A program made the position numbers and the translations under genes. The notes below the pieces were generated by a model. The model had not been told where the DNA came from. It did no database searches and saw only the letters and a list, made by a program, of their open reading frames with translations. This document shows, piece after piece, positions 18,698-26,547 of a stretch of 64,000 nucleotides of DNA; the first letter of the stretch is position 1; the number at the start of each line of letters is the position of its first letter. The stretch spans positions 124,001 to 188,000 of the forward strand of contig JAJZQX010000003.1 of assembly GCA_021806645.1 (NCBI GenBank), given 5' to 3'. This DNA comes from Myxococcales bacterium. GTDB lineage: Bacteria; Myxococcota; Myxococcia; Myxococcales; Anaeromyxobacteraceae.

Positions 18698-18726
18698 TTG
18701 TCCCGCGCCCGCGGGAGGGCTAGATT
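18698..18726 (+). promoter_or_regulatory. Candidate sigma70 promoter for a small RNA
   Basis: TTGTCC at 18698-18703 and TAGATT at 18721-18726 are separated by exactly 17 bases. Each hexamer matches the consensus at four of six positions. The predicted start is near 18733-18734. No reading frame follows before the strong terminator at 18774-18807, so the likely product is a short RNA. Prediction only. Confidence 0.5.
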
Positions 18727-18733
18727 TCGGCCC

Positions 18734-18807
18734 GTTGGGCTCGGGGGTCCCCCCCCTCCCCCTCTGGGCCCACGGAGGGCCGGCAGAAGTGCCGGCTCTC
18801 CTTTTTT
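18734..18807 (+). ncRNA. Candidate small RNA of about 74 nt
   Basis: Bounded by a plausible promoter (18698-18726) and a strong intrinsic terminator (18774-18807). The 5' part can fold into a G/C-run hairpin: GGGC (18737-18740) pairs with GCCC (18768-18771), and G and C runs lie inside. No open frame with a ribosome site is present. It lies in the 427-base gap between divergent tilS and the small TIGR04563-like gene. It resembles no family that I can name; a myxobacterial regulatory RNA is possible. The rest of this gap (18540-18697) shows nothing I can support. Confidence 0.45.
18774..18807 (+). terminator. Strong intrinsic terminator
   Basis: A 12-bp stem (18774-18785 with 18790-18801, one G-T pair) with a GAAG loop is followed directly by six T (18802-18807) on the plus strand. 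It ends nothing coding, since the gene upstream (tilS) runs the other way, so it implies a non-coding plus-strand transcript. Confidence 0.85.
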
Positions 18808-18901
18808 CGACGGTTCGACAGGCCGGGCCATCGGCCAGATCCCACGCCGACCAGCCCCTGGCACCGGGCGCTGTCCGAGCGTCGAAGCCGCTCCACCAAT
18901 C

Positions 18902-18930
18902 TTGACCCTTCCGACACAGCATCGTACAAG
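18902..18930 (+). promoter_or_regulatory. Candidate sigma70 promoter of the small TIGR04563-like gene
   Basis: TTGACC at 18902-18907 and TACAAG at 18925-18930 with a 17-base spacer. The predicted start near 18937 leaves a leader of about 30 bases before the ATG at 18967, which has GGAG at 18958-18961. Confidence 0.6.
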
Positions 18931-18966
18931 TGCCTCGGTTGTCCAACGGTCCTAGATGGAGCGACG

Positions 18967-19179
18967 ATGTCCGGCACCGACAAGCGCAAGCAGTCACTCT
19001 ACTTCCCGGAGGACATGCTGAACGAGATCCAGATCGAGGCCAACCGCCAGGATCGGTCGCTCTCCTGGATCGTGCAGCAGGCCTGGCGGATCGCCCGCGG
19101 CGAGATCATGCGCTTCCCTTCAGTCAACGACGTCCTCTCCGGCGTCGCCCGCGAGGACGAACGCGAAGAGAAGACCTAG
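18967..19179 (+). CDS. Small TIGR04563-like protein, possible ribbon-helix-helix fold
   Basis: 70 residues with its own promoter and a GGAG ribosome site five bases before the ATG. The N-terminal KRKQSLYFPEDMLNEI strand-helix followed by EANRQDRSLSWIVQQAWRIA looks like a ribbon-helix-helix (Arc/MetJ-type) fold, so DNA binding is possible. The tail is acidic. I recall proteins of this kind as the TIGR04563 family seen in myxobacteria; that name is from memory. Its location just after a candidate small RNA may be coincidental. Function unknown. Confidence 0.8.
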   Translation: MSGTDKRKQSLYFPEDMLNEIQIEANRQDRSLSWIVQQAWRIARGEIMRFPSVNDVLSGVAREDEREEKT

Positions 19180-19313
19180 CACGCCTCGGCCCGCCGCTCA
19201 TCTCGCCACGCCCGGTCGGGTTCCCGGCCGGGCGTCGTCGATTGTCCCGCGGTGGTAGCGGACCGCATTGCCGGCTCGGAATCTCCAAGGCGCGGTACTA
19301 GACTGCCCGGACG

Positions 19314-20594
19314 ATGCCCAACAACGATCCGAGAGACCGGGATCCGTGGTCGGCCGACCCGGCCGACCCGGCCGGCCATGCGGGCGATTCCACCGGCTAC
19401 GAGCCCCCCTTCGAGTTCGAGGAGCCGAGCCCTTCACGGGCTCACGCCACCGCCGACGACCTCGCCGAGGCGGGGGCCCGTTCGCCGCGTCCCCCCCATC
19501 GCTCCTCCTCCTGGAGGGTCGCCATCGTCGCCGGCGTCGTCGTGGTCGCCGCCGCGGCGCTGCTCGTCTACCGCGCCCACCACCGCCGGGAGGTGCTGGC
19601 CCAGGGGACGGCGATCGCGGGGGCGGCGCTCCGGCTCGACACCGCGGCCGGATACCGCACGGCGGCCGACACCCTGGAGCCTCTGGCGCGGCTCGACCCG
19701 CGAGAGGCCGCGTCGATGCGGGCCTTCGCGCTGGCGATGCTGGCCAGCGATTACCGCGAGGCGGATCTGGGCGCGGAGGCCGAGGTCCTCCTCGCCGCTC
19801 CAGGGCGTGCCGAGCGCGTCCCGGCCTATGCCGACCTCGCGGCCGCGGCGCTCTTCCTGGGACGTGGCGCGGTGGGCGACGCCGCCACCTTCGCCGGACG
19901 CGCGGGCGAATCGCCATGGTCGGGCGCGCTGCTGGCCCGGATGGCCCTCCTGGCCGGCAACCCCGGAGCGGCATTCGAACCGCTCCAGCGCTCCCTCGCC
20001 GCCGACCCCACGCTGACGGCCTTGCTGGCCATCGAGGGCGACCTGGCCCGCCGCGTTCACCACGACGTCCACGCCGCCCGGACCAGCTACGCGGCGGCCC
20101 TCGCCTCCTCTCGCAACCACCCGCGCGCCACCTACGGCCTCGCCAAGCTGGCGCTGGCCTCGCAGATCCCGCTCGGCGAGGCCATCCCGCCGCTTCGCGC
20201 CCTCTTCCATGACACTCCGGCCACCCCTCGCAACGAGCGGGCGCGGGCCGCGCTCCATCTCGCGGCGCTCGAGCTGCGCGCCGGAGATCGGGCCGCCGCC
20301 AACGCCACGCTCGACGCCGTCGAGGGGATCGATCGCCCCGCACGCGCCTGGGCCGGGCTGGCGGCGCTGATCGCGGCCACCGATCGGAGGAGGTACCGGG
20401 CGGTGAAGGGGCCGCCGCCGCTCTTCGTCACCGCCAGCGACGACGACCCGCTCGAGGCGCCGGCCGTCGATCCGACCCCACCGCCTGCGGCGCCCAAGGC
20501 CGCCCCCCGACCGGCCGCCAAGCCAGGCCGGAAGGCCCCTCCGCCGTGGAAGAAGACCCGGACCAGGAAGCCGCCCGCCAAGAGGGCTCGGTAA
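19314..20594 (+). CDS. Membrane-anchored helical repeat (TPR-like) protein
   Basis: 426 residues. An acidic, Pro-rich cytosolic N-terminus (1-66), one transmembrane helix (about 68-86) and an Ala/Leu-rich helical region (about 95-355) that reads like tetratricopeptide repeats, for example AARTSYAAALASSRNHPRATYGLAKLALA. The C-terminal tail of about 45 residues is rich in Pro, Ala, Lys and Arg (KPGRKAPPPWKK) and strongly basic, reminiscent of histone-like tails. Topology suggests the repeats lie outside the cytosol. No specific family recognised; partners unknown. Confidence 0.8.
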   Translation: MPNNDPRDRDPWSADPADPAGHAGDSTGYEPPFEFEEPSPSRAHATADDLAEAGARSPRPPHRSSSWRVAIVAGVVVVAAAALLVYRAHHRREVLAQGTAIAGAALRLDTAAGYRTAADTLEPLARLDPREAASMRAFALAMLASDYREADLGAEAEVLLAAPGRAERVPAYADLAAAALFLGRGAVGDAATFAGRAGESPWSGALLARMALLAGNPGAAFEPLQRSLAADPTLTALLAIEGDLARRVHHDVHAARTSYAAALASSRNHPRATYGLAKLALASQIPLGEAIPPLRALFHDTPATPRNERARAALHLAALELRAGDRAAANATLDAVEGIDRPARAWAGLAALIAATDRRRYRAVKGPPPLFVTASDDDPLEAPAVDPTPPPAAPKAAPRPAAKPGRKAPPPWKKTRTRKPPAKRAR

Positions 20595-20704
20595 CTGGTG
20601 CCCTAACCGGTCCTGCTCGATCGGCCGGCAAGCTCCTGCCACCCAGTTGGGCAGCCTTCCAGGCCGGTCCGCCAAAGGGCCTGGAATCCCGCCACCCGCG
20701 TGCC

Positions 20705-20720
20705 CGGCACACGGGCTGCA
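20705..20720 (+). promoter_or_regulatory. Candidate sigma54 promoter of amt
   Basis: CGGCACACGGGCTGCA fits the -24/-12 pattern TGGCACR-N4-TTGCW at all but two defined positions, with GG at 20706-20707 and GC at 20718-20719 exactly ten bases apart. The predicted start is near 20731, about 34 bases before the amt GTG. Ammonium transporter genes are often NtrC/RpoN controlled, which supports the call. Confidence 0.6.
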
Positions 20721-20764
20721 CGTGCCGCGCGCACCTGCTCGCCGCCCGTTCACCCGGAGGATTC

Positions 20765-22087
20765 GTGAGACTGCTCGCCGCCGCCCTCGCCGCCGCCACC
20801 CCCTCGCTCGCCACCGCCGCCGTCGGCGCCGGCGGCCTCGACAGCGGCGACACCGCCTTCGTCCTCCTCAGCGCCGGCCTGGTGCTCCTCATGACCCCGG
20901 GGCTGGCCTTCTTCTACGGCGGCCTGGTGCGTGCCAAGAACGTCGTCCACACCATGAACATGTCGCTGGTCTGCATGGCCTTCGTGGGCGTGCTCTGGGC
21001 GCTGGTCGGCTACAGCCTCGCCTTCTCGCCAGGCGGCGGCCTCGACTGGTTCGTCGGCGGCCTCGCCTGGGCCGGCCTGGTCGGGGTCGGGGCCAGGCCC
21101 GAGCCGTCGCTGGCCGCCACCGTCCCGCACGGCGCCTTCATGCTCTTCCAGGCCATGTTCGCCATCATCACGCCCGCCCTCATCTCTGGCGCGATCGTCG
21201 AGCGGGTCCGGCTCAAGGCCTTCATCCTCTTCACGCTGCTCTGGAGCCTGGTGGTCTACGCGCCGGTGGCCCACTGGGTGTGGGCGCCGGGCGGCTGGCT
21301 GCGCGGGCTCGGAGCCCTCGACTTCGCCGGCGGCACCGTGGTGCACATCAACGCGGCCGCGGCCGCGGTGGTGGGCGCCGCCCTGCTCGGCAGGCGGAGC
21401 GGCCTCAAGGCCCCGACGGTGATCCCCCACAACGTCCCCTTCGCCATCCTCGGCGCCGGGCTGCTCTGGTTCGGCTGGCTCGGGTTCAACGGCGGCAGCG
21501 CGCTCGCCGCCAACGGACTGGCCGCCTCCGCGTTCGCGAACACCTTCTTCGCGCCGGCGGCCGCCGCGGCCACGTGGGCCCTCATCGAGCTCATGCTCCA
21601 CGGCAAGGTGTCCGGCGTCGGCCTGGCCTCCGGCGCGGTGGCCGGGATGGTCGCCATCACGCCGGCGGCCGGCTACGTCACGCCGCTCTCGGCGCTCCTG
21701 CTCGGCGCCGCCGCGGCCGCCGCCTCCTTCACCGCCGTCCGCTACCGGCCACGCCTCGGCCTCGACGACTCACTCGACGTCTTCGCCGTCCACGGCGTCG
21801 CCGCCACGCTCGGCGCCCTGCTGACCGGACTGCTGGCCAGCAAGGCGGTCAACCCCGACGCCGCCGACGGCAGCCTACGGCTGCTCGGCGTGCAGGCCAT
21901 CGGCGTGGCCGCAACCTTCCTCTGGTCCGGCGCCCTCTCCTTCCTGATCTTCAAGCTGGTCGGCCTCGTCACGCCGCTGCGCGCCGACCAGCAGGACGAG
22001 TGGACCGGGCTGGACCTGGCCGACGCCGGCGAGCGGGCCTACGTCACCTCGGAGACCGAGTCGTCGCCGCACGCCGCGGGCGCATAG
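20765..22087 (+). CDS. amt: Ammonium transporter
   Basis: Amt/Rh-type channel for ammonium uptake in the inner membrane. 440 residues from a GTG with GGAGG four bases upstream; a longer frame reading into the preceding gene was discarded. The start precedes a signal-like hydrophobic N-terminus (about 1-20), then roughly eleven membrane helices. Family marks: FFYGGLVRAKNV, the pore histidines in GGTVVHINAA and DVFAVHGVAATLG, and WFGWLGFNGGSA. No PII (glnK) gene is adjacent, which is unusual. A terminator follows at 22116. Confidence 0.94.
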   Translation: MRLLAAALAAATPSLATAAVGAGGLDSGDTAFVLLSAGLVLLMTPGLAFFYGGLVRAKNVVHTMNMSLVCMAFVGVLWALVGYSLAFSPGGGLDWFVGGLAWAGLVGVGARPEPSLAATVPHGAFMLFQAMFAIITPALISGAIVERVRLKAFILFTLLWSLVVYAPVAHWVWAPGGWLRGLGALDFAGGTVVHINAAAAAVVGAALLGRRSGLKAPTVIPHNVPFAILGAGLLWFGWLGFNGGSALAANGLAASAFANTFFAPAAAAATWALIELMLHGKVSGVGLASGAVAGMVAITPAAGYVTPLSALLLGAAAAAASFTAVRYRPRLGLDDSLDVFAVHGVAATLGALLTGLLASKAVNPDAADGSLRLLGVQAIGVAATFLWSGALSFLIFKLVGLVTPLRADQQDEWTGLDLADAGERAYVTSETESSPHAAGA

Positions 22088-22115
22088 GCGGAAGCCCCTC
22101 CGTCGATCTCGCCGG

Positions 22116-22151
22116 CCCGCTCCAGGACACCGGAGCGGGCTCTTGCATTTC
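22116..22151 (+). terminator. Intrinsic terminator after amt
   Basis: A perfect 9-bp stem (22116-22124 with 22133-22141, GCCCGCTCC/GGAGCGGGC) with an 8-base loop is followed by the T-rich TCTTGCATTT. It lies 28 bases after the amt stop. The rest of the gap to 22330 shows only the GGGAGGAG ribosome site of the next gene. Confidence 0.7.
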
Positions 22152-22330
22152 ACCACCCACCACGACGGCGCCTGCTCGCCCGCCAATCAGCGCCCTGCTC
22201 GACCCGGACGCACCACCGGCGCCGATCCGGCGGAACCCCGGGAAACACGCCCGTCCCGCCCTCGGCACGCTCGCTGCAACCTCTCCCGTTGCGCACGCAG
22301 CACTCACGCGCACCTGGGAGGAGCACCCCG

Positions 22331-23101
22331 ATGAAGCAGGCCTTCAAGACGGCCGTCGCCGCCGCGGCAGTCGCCACCGCCACCGTCGCCTCGGCGACGC
22401 CTTCGACGACGTACTGGACGCCGGCCACCACCTACGTCCAGCCCTACCTCGTGCCGCACCTCACCTACGACACCTACTTCGGCGAGAAGGGGGCCTACCC
22501 GATCGACACCGGCATCACCATCGGTGTGCTCCCCTGGGAGAAGCTCCAGGGCGAGATCGGGTTCGATCTGCTCTACCCGGGCGACACGCAGAACGGCTTC
22601 CAGCTCAACGCCAAGCTCGCGATCCCGGAAGGCTCGTTCGGCGAGTACTTCCCGGGCCTCTCGCTGGGTGTGGCGAACGTCGGGTTCAAGAAGGACGTGA
22701 GCGACTACTACACCATCCACGGCTTCGTCGCCAAGACGCTCCCGATTGTCGGCAACCTCGGCGTCGGCGGCTACTACGGCGCGGGCAGCAAGCTGCTCTG
22801 GACCGGTACGACCGGCACCAAGCGGGCTGGCGCGCTGGCGGCGTGGACGAGCCCCGACATCAACGTCAACGTCACGGGGCTCGACAAGATCGTGGTCGTG
22901 GCGGACGTCATGACCGGGAGGAACGTCCTGGGCGCTGGTGGACCTGGGGTCTACTTCTACTTCACCCCGGCCATCGACGTGCTGGTGGGACCGGTCTTCT
23001 TCTTCGACAAGGCGCTGCAGCCCGGCGGCTCCAGCATGCTCTGGACCGTCCAGCTCGACGTCGACTTCGATCTGCGGAAGCCAGCCGCACCGGCCAAGTA
23101 G
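22331..23101 (+). CDS. Exported protein, likely outer-membrane beta-barrel
   Basis: 256 residues from the ATG at 22331, preceded by GGGAGGAG. A classic signal peptide covers about 1-24 (Lys, Ala-rich core, VASA before TPST). The mature part is Gly/Tyr/Phe-rich with alternating strands (GVLPWEKLQGEIGFDLLY, GVYFYFTPAIDVLVGPVFFF) and ends in a short basic tail. This pattern fits an outer-membrane barrel or porin-like protein, but I cannot name a family. It follows amt with a terminator between them, so it has its own control. Confidence 0.75.
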   Translation: MKQAFKTAVAAAAVATATVASATPSTTYWTPATTYVQPYLVPHLTYDTYFGEKGAYPIDTGITIGVLPWEKLQGEIGFDLLYPGDTQNGFQLNAKLAIPEGSFGEYFPGLSLGVANVGFKKDVSDYYTIHGFVAKTLPIVGNLGVGGYYGAGSKLLWTGTTGTKRAGALAAWTSPDINVNVTGLDKIVVVADVMTGRNVLGAGGPGVYFYFTPAIDVLVGPVFFFDKALQPGGSSMLWTVQLDVDFDLRKPAAPAK

Positions 23102-23133
23102 CGCGAAGGTACTCGGTAGCGCGGGGGCGCTTC

Positions 23134-23169
23134 GCGGGGCGTCCGGGCCAGCGCGGCCGGGCGCCCCGC
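23134..23169. terminator. GC-rich hairpin between convergent genes
   Basis: GCGGGGCG at 23134-23141 pairs with CGCCCCGC at 23162-23169, and the inner bases extend the stem. It sits between the convergent exported-protein and PilZ genes and may end transcription from both sides. There is no T-run on either side, so the call is weak. Confidence 0.4.
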
Positions 23170-23182
23170 GGTTCCTTGGCGC

Positions 23183-23671
23183 TCAGGTCGTGAAGAGCCC
23201 GAGCACGGTGTCGATGACGAACATCTCCAGCCGCTCCAGATCGGCGGCGGACAGGTCCAGGTACTGGGCCGCGATGCGGATCGAGCCGCTCAGCGGCTTC
23301 ACCTCGGTGACGCGGGCGCGGCAGGCGAGCGACTCGGCGCCCGGCAACCGCAACGTGACGCCCACCAGTTCCCCCAGGGCCGGCGGCCTGGCCAGCATCG
23401 CCGAGAAGCCGGCCGTCGAGAGGTCGAGCGTCACGGTCCGCTGGCTCATGCCCCGGACCTCGATGTCGACCTGGAGCGCCCGCGCCACCCGCAGCGCGCG
23501 CCGCGGCGTCTCGCCGGGTTTGAGGGTGAGCTTGTGGGCCGCGAGCATGGCCCGCGCCAGCTCGTCCCGCCGCGTCAGGTAGGTGGCATGCTCACCCTGC
23601 TTGAGCGCACCCTGCCGCGCCCGCTCGTGCAGGTCGCGGAAGTTGCGCAGCCAGTCAGCCAGCCCGCCCAA
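23183..23671 (-). CDS. PilZ-domain protein
   Basis: 162 residues, with a TTG start three bases after the HU stop. A helical N-terminus (about 1-45) precedes a PilZ domain with the c-di-GMP binding pattern RRALR (57-61) and DLSTAG (83-88). In this family such proteins bind cyclic di-GMP and control motility, polysaccharide or gene expression. The placement directly after an HU gene suggests co-transcription. Its target cannot be inferred. Confidence 0.85.
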   Translation of the reverse strand: MGGLADWLRNFRDLHERARQGALKQGEHATYLTRRDELARAMLAAHKLTLKPGETPRRALRVARALQVDIEVRGMSQRTVTLDLSTAGFSAMLARPPALGELVGVTLRLPGAESLACRARVTEVKPLSGSIRIAAQYLDLSAADLERLEMFVIDTVLGLFTT

Positions 23672-23674
23672 GGT

Positions 23675-23947
23675 CTACAACGCCTTCTTGAGTTCGGGGG
23701 CCGGCTTGAAGTTGACCGTGCGAGTCGGCGCGATCTGGATCTCCGCGCCCGTGCGCGGATTGCGCCCCACCCGCCCGGCCCGCTTCTTCACCGCGAAGGT
23801 GCCGAAGCCGGGCATGACGAACCGCTTGTCCTTGCGGATACCCTTGGCGAGCTGCTCGAAGACCGCGTCGACCAGCTGGGCCACGTGGCGCTTGGAGAGA
23901 TCCGGGTGGGCGCCCTGCACCTTCTCGATGAGGTCGGCCTTGGTCAT
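23675..23947 (-). CDS. HU-family DNA-binding protein
   Basis: 90 residues, exactly the usual size of HU or IHF subunits. It begins MTKADLIEKV, has the signature GFGTFAVKKRAGRVGRNPRTG in the DNA-binding arm, and ends KPAPELKKAL. Nucleoid protein that bends or wraps DNA. A promoter with 17-base spacing is visible upstream (23977-24005), and AAGGA lies ten bases before the ATG. HU versus IHF-type cannot be settled by eye. Confidence 0.93.
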   Translation of the reverse strand: MTKADLIEKVQGAHPDLSKRHVAQLVDAVFEQLAKGIRKDKRFVMPGFGTFAVKKRAGRVGRNPRTGAEIQIAPTRTVNFKPAPELKKAL

Positions 23948-23976
23948 GTCGTCGACATCCTTGATGTGGGGGTTGG

Positions 23977-24005
23977 ACGCTAGCGAGCCGACCCCGGGCC
24001 GTCAA
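23977..24005 (-). promoter_or_regulatory. Candidate promoter of the HU gene
   Basis: On the minus strand, TTGACG (24000-24005) and TAGCGT (23977-23982) are 17 bases apart, with a predicted start near 23970 and a leader of about 23 bases. The -35 is near consensus; the -10 matches three of six. Confidence 0.5.
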
Positions 24006-24020
24006 GCCACGATGAAAGGA

Positions 24021-24050
24021 CAAGCGATCTACGCTCCGTTCTATCGCTTG
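24021..24050 (-). terminator. Possible terminator of the kam operon
   Basis: CAAGCGAT at 24021-24028 and ATCGCTTG at 24043-24050 form a perfect 8-bp stem overlapping the last codons of kce. On the minus strand it is followed by TCCTTTC, a weak T-rich tail, before the HU promoter. Confidence 0.35.
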
Positions 24051-24862
24051 ATCCCCAGCAAGACCCGTGCCTCCGCCGGCGTGGCCGGTCGCCGCCCGGC
24101 CTTCGCCGCCAATCCGGCCGCCGCGCTCACCAGCTGCTCGTTGCCCGAGGCGAGCACGCCCTTCGAGATGTGGAGGTTGTCCTCCAGCCCTACGCGGACG
24201 TGCCCGCCGAGCCGGAGCGCCACCTCGGCCATGGGCAGCTCGAAGCGGCCGATGCCGGCCACCGACCAGTGGACCGCCTCGGGCAGCCCCTCGACCAGGA
24301 AGCGCAGGTTCCGCTCGGTGCCGGTCATGCCACCGGGGACGCCGAGCACGAACTGGACGTGGTAGGGCTGCGCCAGGTGGCCCTCCTTGAGGAGCCAGGC
24401 CAGCGTGTCGAGCATGCCGGCGTCGTAGACCTCGCACTCCGGCACCAGCCCGCGCTCGCGCAGCCGGGTGGCCACCTTGACGATGTCGGGGCGCGAGTTG
24501 ACGAAGACCTCGTCGCCGAAGTTCATGGTCCCCATGTTGAGCGTGCCCATCTCGGCGCCCGGCACCAGCGACCCGAGCCGCTCCTCGATGGGCATCCCCA
24601 CGGCGCCACCTGTGGAGCACTGGATCACCACGTCGCTACCGGACGCCCGGATCCGATCGACGATCTCGCGGAAGTGGCCGGCCTCCTGTGAGGCGCGGCC
24701 GTCCGGCCAGCGGGCATGGAGGTGGACCACCGCCGCCCCGGCGCGCGCCGACGCCACCGCCGCCGCGGCGATCTCGGCCGGGGTGTAGGGGACCGCCGGG
24801 TTCTGCTCGCGCCGCACCTCGGCCCCCACGACCGCCGCCGCGATGATGACCGGATCACCCAT
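24041..24862 (-). CDS. kce: 3-keto-5-aminohexanoate cleavage enzyme (BKACE family)
   Basis: Cleaves 3-keto-5-aminohexanoate with acetyl-CoA to 3-aminobutyryl-CoA and acetoacetate in lysine fermentation. 273 residues, TIM barrel. The zinc-binding VVHLHAR (His47, His49) and [21 protein letters not shown] near the C-terminus are typical. The ATG overlaps the kal stop by eight bases. The family includes enzymes for other beta-keto acids, but the kamD, kamE and kal neighbours fix the lysine assignment. Confidence 0.9.
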   Translation of the reverse strand: MGDPVIIAAAVVGAEVRREQNPAVPYTPAEIAAAAVASARAGAAVVHLHARWPDGRASQEAGHFREIVDRIRASGSDVVIQCSTGGAVGMPIEERLGSLVPGAEMGTLNMGTMNFGDEVFVNSRPDIVKVATRLRERGLVPECEVYDAGMLDTLAWLLKEGHLAQPYHVQFVLGVPGGMTGTERNLRFLVEGLPEAVHWSVAGIGRFELPMAEVALRLGGHVRVGLEDNLHISKGVLASGNEQLVSAAAGLAAKAGRRPATPAEARVLLGIKR

Positions 24863-25262
24863 GGCTCACCCTCCCGCCGGCCTTGAGCCGCTGCTTGTCC
24901 TTCGGCACCACGCAGGTCCCGCTGGCGCGGCAGACCAGCACCGGCTCCGCCAGCAGCTCGGCGGCGCTGTCGTTCAGGTCGGGGCGCGGCGCGATCACCT
25001 TCCAGGCCTCGAACTTCATGGCGCGCGAGGTGGCCCCCACCCGGACCATCTCGCCGGTGGCCTCCACGTAGTCGCCGGCGTGGACCGGGGCCAGGAACTC
25101 CACCGCGTCGTAGGCGCGGAAGAGCCCTTCGTCGCCGTCGTGGCGGATCAGCAGCTCGGTGGCCACGTCGCCGAAGAGCGCCAGCAGCCTCGCCCCGTCC
25201 ACCAGGTTCCCGCCGTAGTGGGCATCGGCCTGGGACATCCTAGACCGCACCGTCGCCTTCAT
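24855..25262 (-). CDS. kal: 3-aminobutyryl-CoA ammonia lyase
   Basis: Removes ammonia from 3-aminobutyryl-CoA to give crotonyl-CoA. 135 residues, a hotdog fold: [29 protein letters not shown] then a strand [28 protein letters not shown]. The ATG overlaps the kamE stop (ATGA). Hotdog proteins are diverse, but position between kamE and kce makes this the expected Kal. Confidence 0.88.
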   Translation of the reverse strand: MKATVRSRMSQADAHYGGNLVDGARLLALFGDVATELLIRHDGDEGLFRAYDAVEFLAPVHAGDYVEATGEMVRVGATSRAMKFEAWKVIAPRPDLNDSAAELLAEPVLVCRASGTCVVPKDKQRLKAGGRVSHG

Positions 25263-26029
25263 CCGTGCAGCTCCTTTCCCATGCGCCGCAGCACCTCGCC
25301 GACCAGGTAGTTGGCCACGTCGGACGGCCTGGTGCCGGGTCCGAAGCCGGCGTCGTAGCCCAGCTCTAGCGCCAGCTTGTGATCGATGCGCGGCCCGCCC
25401 AGCAGCAGGATCACCTGCGACCGGCGCCCCAGCCGGGTGAGCTCGTCCACCAGCCGGCGCGCGTTGTCGCGGTGCACGTCGCGCTGGGTGACCACCTGGG
25501 AGACCAGCACCGCGTCGGCGCCCCGCTCCACCACCTCCCTGGCCAGCGCCGCGTTCTCGACCTGCGCGCCGAGGTTGACCGCCTCGAAGCAGGGGTAGCG
25601 CTCCAGCCCGTAGTCGCCGGCGAAGCCCTTCATGTTCATGATGGCGTCGATGCCGACGGCGTGGGCGTCGGAGCCGGTGCAGGCCCCCAGCACCACCAGG
25701 CGGCGGCCGACCTCGCGCAGCGCGAACTCGTTCAGCTCGTCGAACCCCTTCTTGCGCGTCACCACCTCGGCCACCTGCAGCGTCGAGAGATCGACCGCCA
25801 CCTCGGTCCGGCCGTAGACGACGAAGAAGGTGTAGCGCTCGGCCGCGGCCTCCATCGAGGCCACCAGCACCTGCGTCAATCCGAGCTTGCGCGCCACCTC
25901 GGCGGCCGCCTCGCGGGCCCTCTCGCCGGCCGGCACCGGCAAGACGAAGGAGAGCTGCAGCACGCCGTCGTCCTGCCGGTCGCCGTACGGGCGCACCAGC
26001 GTCCCGGCCGCGGGGGGACGGGCCGTCAC
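25259..26029 (-). CDS. kamE: Lysine 5,6-aminomutase beta subunit
   Basis: B12-binding subunit of the adenosylcobalamin- and PLP-dependent aminomutase that moves the terminal amino group of lysine or beta-lysine. 256 residues from a GTG overlapping the upstream lipoprotein stop (GTGA). The cobalamin motif is D121-A-H123-A-V-G126 in a Rossmann-like domain. The following [14 protein letters not shown] holds Lys134, the likely PLP Schiff-base lysine known for this subunit family. C-terminal [20 protein letters not shown] is also typical. Confidence 0.92.
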   Translation of the reverse strand: MTARPPAAGTLVRPYGDRQDDGVLQLSFVLPVPAGERAREAAAEVARKLGLTQVLVASMEAAAERYTFFVVYGRTEVAVDLSTLQVAEVVTRKKGFDELNEFALREVGRRLVVLGACTGSDAHAVGIDAIMNMKGFAGDYGLERYPCFEAVNLGAQVENAALAREVVERGADAVLVSQVVTQRDVHRDNARRLVDELTRLGRRSQVILLLGGPRIDHKLALELGYDAGFGPGTRPSDVANYLVGEVLRRMGKELHG

Positions 26030-26547
26030 GTCCCACCCCCGAGCCGCGAAGACCGCACCACGGCGCGCCAGTCCTCGAGGAGGCGCTGGCTCACCGGCGA
26101 GCGGCCGGTGAAGGTGAGCCAGTGCTGCGCCCGGCCGGAGCAGACCACGTAGGCCCAGCCGTGGGCCGATCCCTGGTCTGCCTCCTGCTGGACCGCCGGC
26201 TGCCCGCCGAGCACGCTCGGGTGGCGCTGCACCCGCGCCAGCCCGGCGTCCCGCTCCTTGAGCGCGGCCTCGCCGGCCGCCAGGCAGGCCTTCCCGTCCC
26301 CGCCGCGCTCCCCGGCGACCCAGGCCTCCAGCCTGGCGCTCCCCTCGGGCGGCACCAGCGTCACCTTCTGGCCGTCGCCGCTCGCCTCCCAGGACGACGG
26401 CGCCTCGAAGGAGATGGCGCCCACCGAGTAGACTCGCCACCCGGCGCGCTCCGACGGGCGCGACTCGGGCGTCCCTCGCCAGCCAAGGCCGGCGCACCCG
26501 GTGGCGAGCAGCAGAGGGAGCCAGGGGATGATCCTGCTCGAGGTCAT
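26026..26547 (-). CDS. Lipoprotein encoded between kamD and kamE
   Basis: 173 residues. The N-terminus is a lipoprotein signal: basic start, hydrophobic core, and lipobox ATGC with Cys18. The mature part ([17 protein letters not shown] and later [22 protein letters not shown]) has a beta-rich, PsbP-like feel but I do not recognise it confidently. It overlaps kamD by ATGA and kamE by GTGA, so it must be translated with the aminomutase subunits, yet it is exported. Its role in lysine use is unknown. Confidence 0.85.
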   Translation of the reverse strand: MTSSRIIPWLPLLLATGCAGLGWRGTPESRPSERAGWRVYSVGAISFEAPSSWEASGDGQKVTLVPPEGSARLEAWVAGERGGDGKACLAAGEAALKERDAGLARVQRHPSVLGGQPAVQQEADQGSAHGWAYVVCSGRAQHWLTFTGRSPVSQRLLEDWRAVVRSSRLGGGT

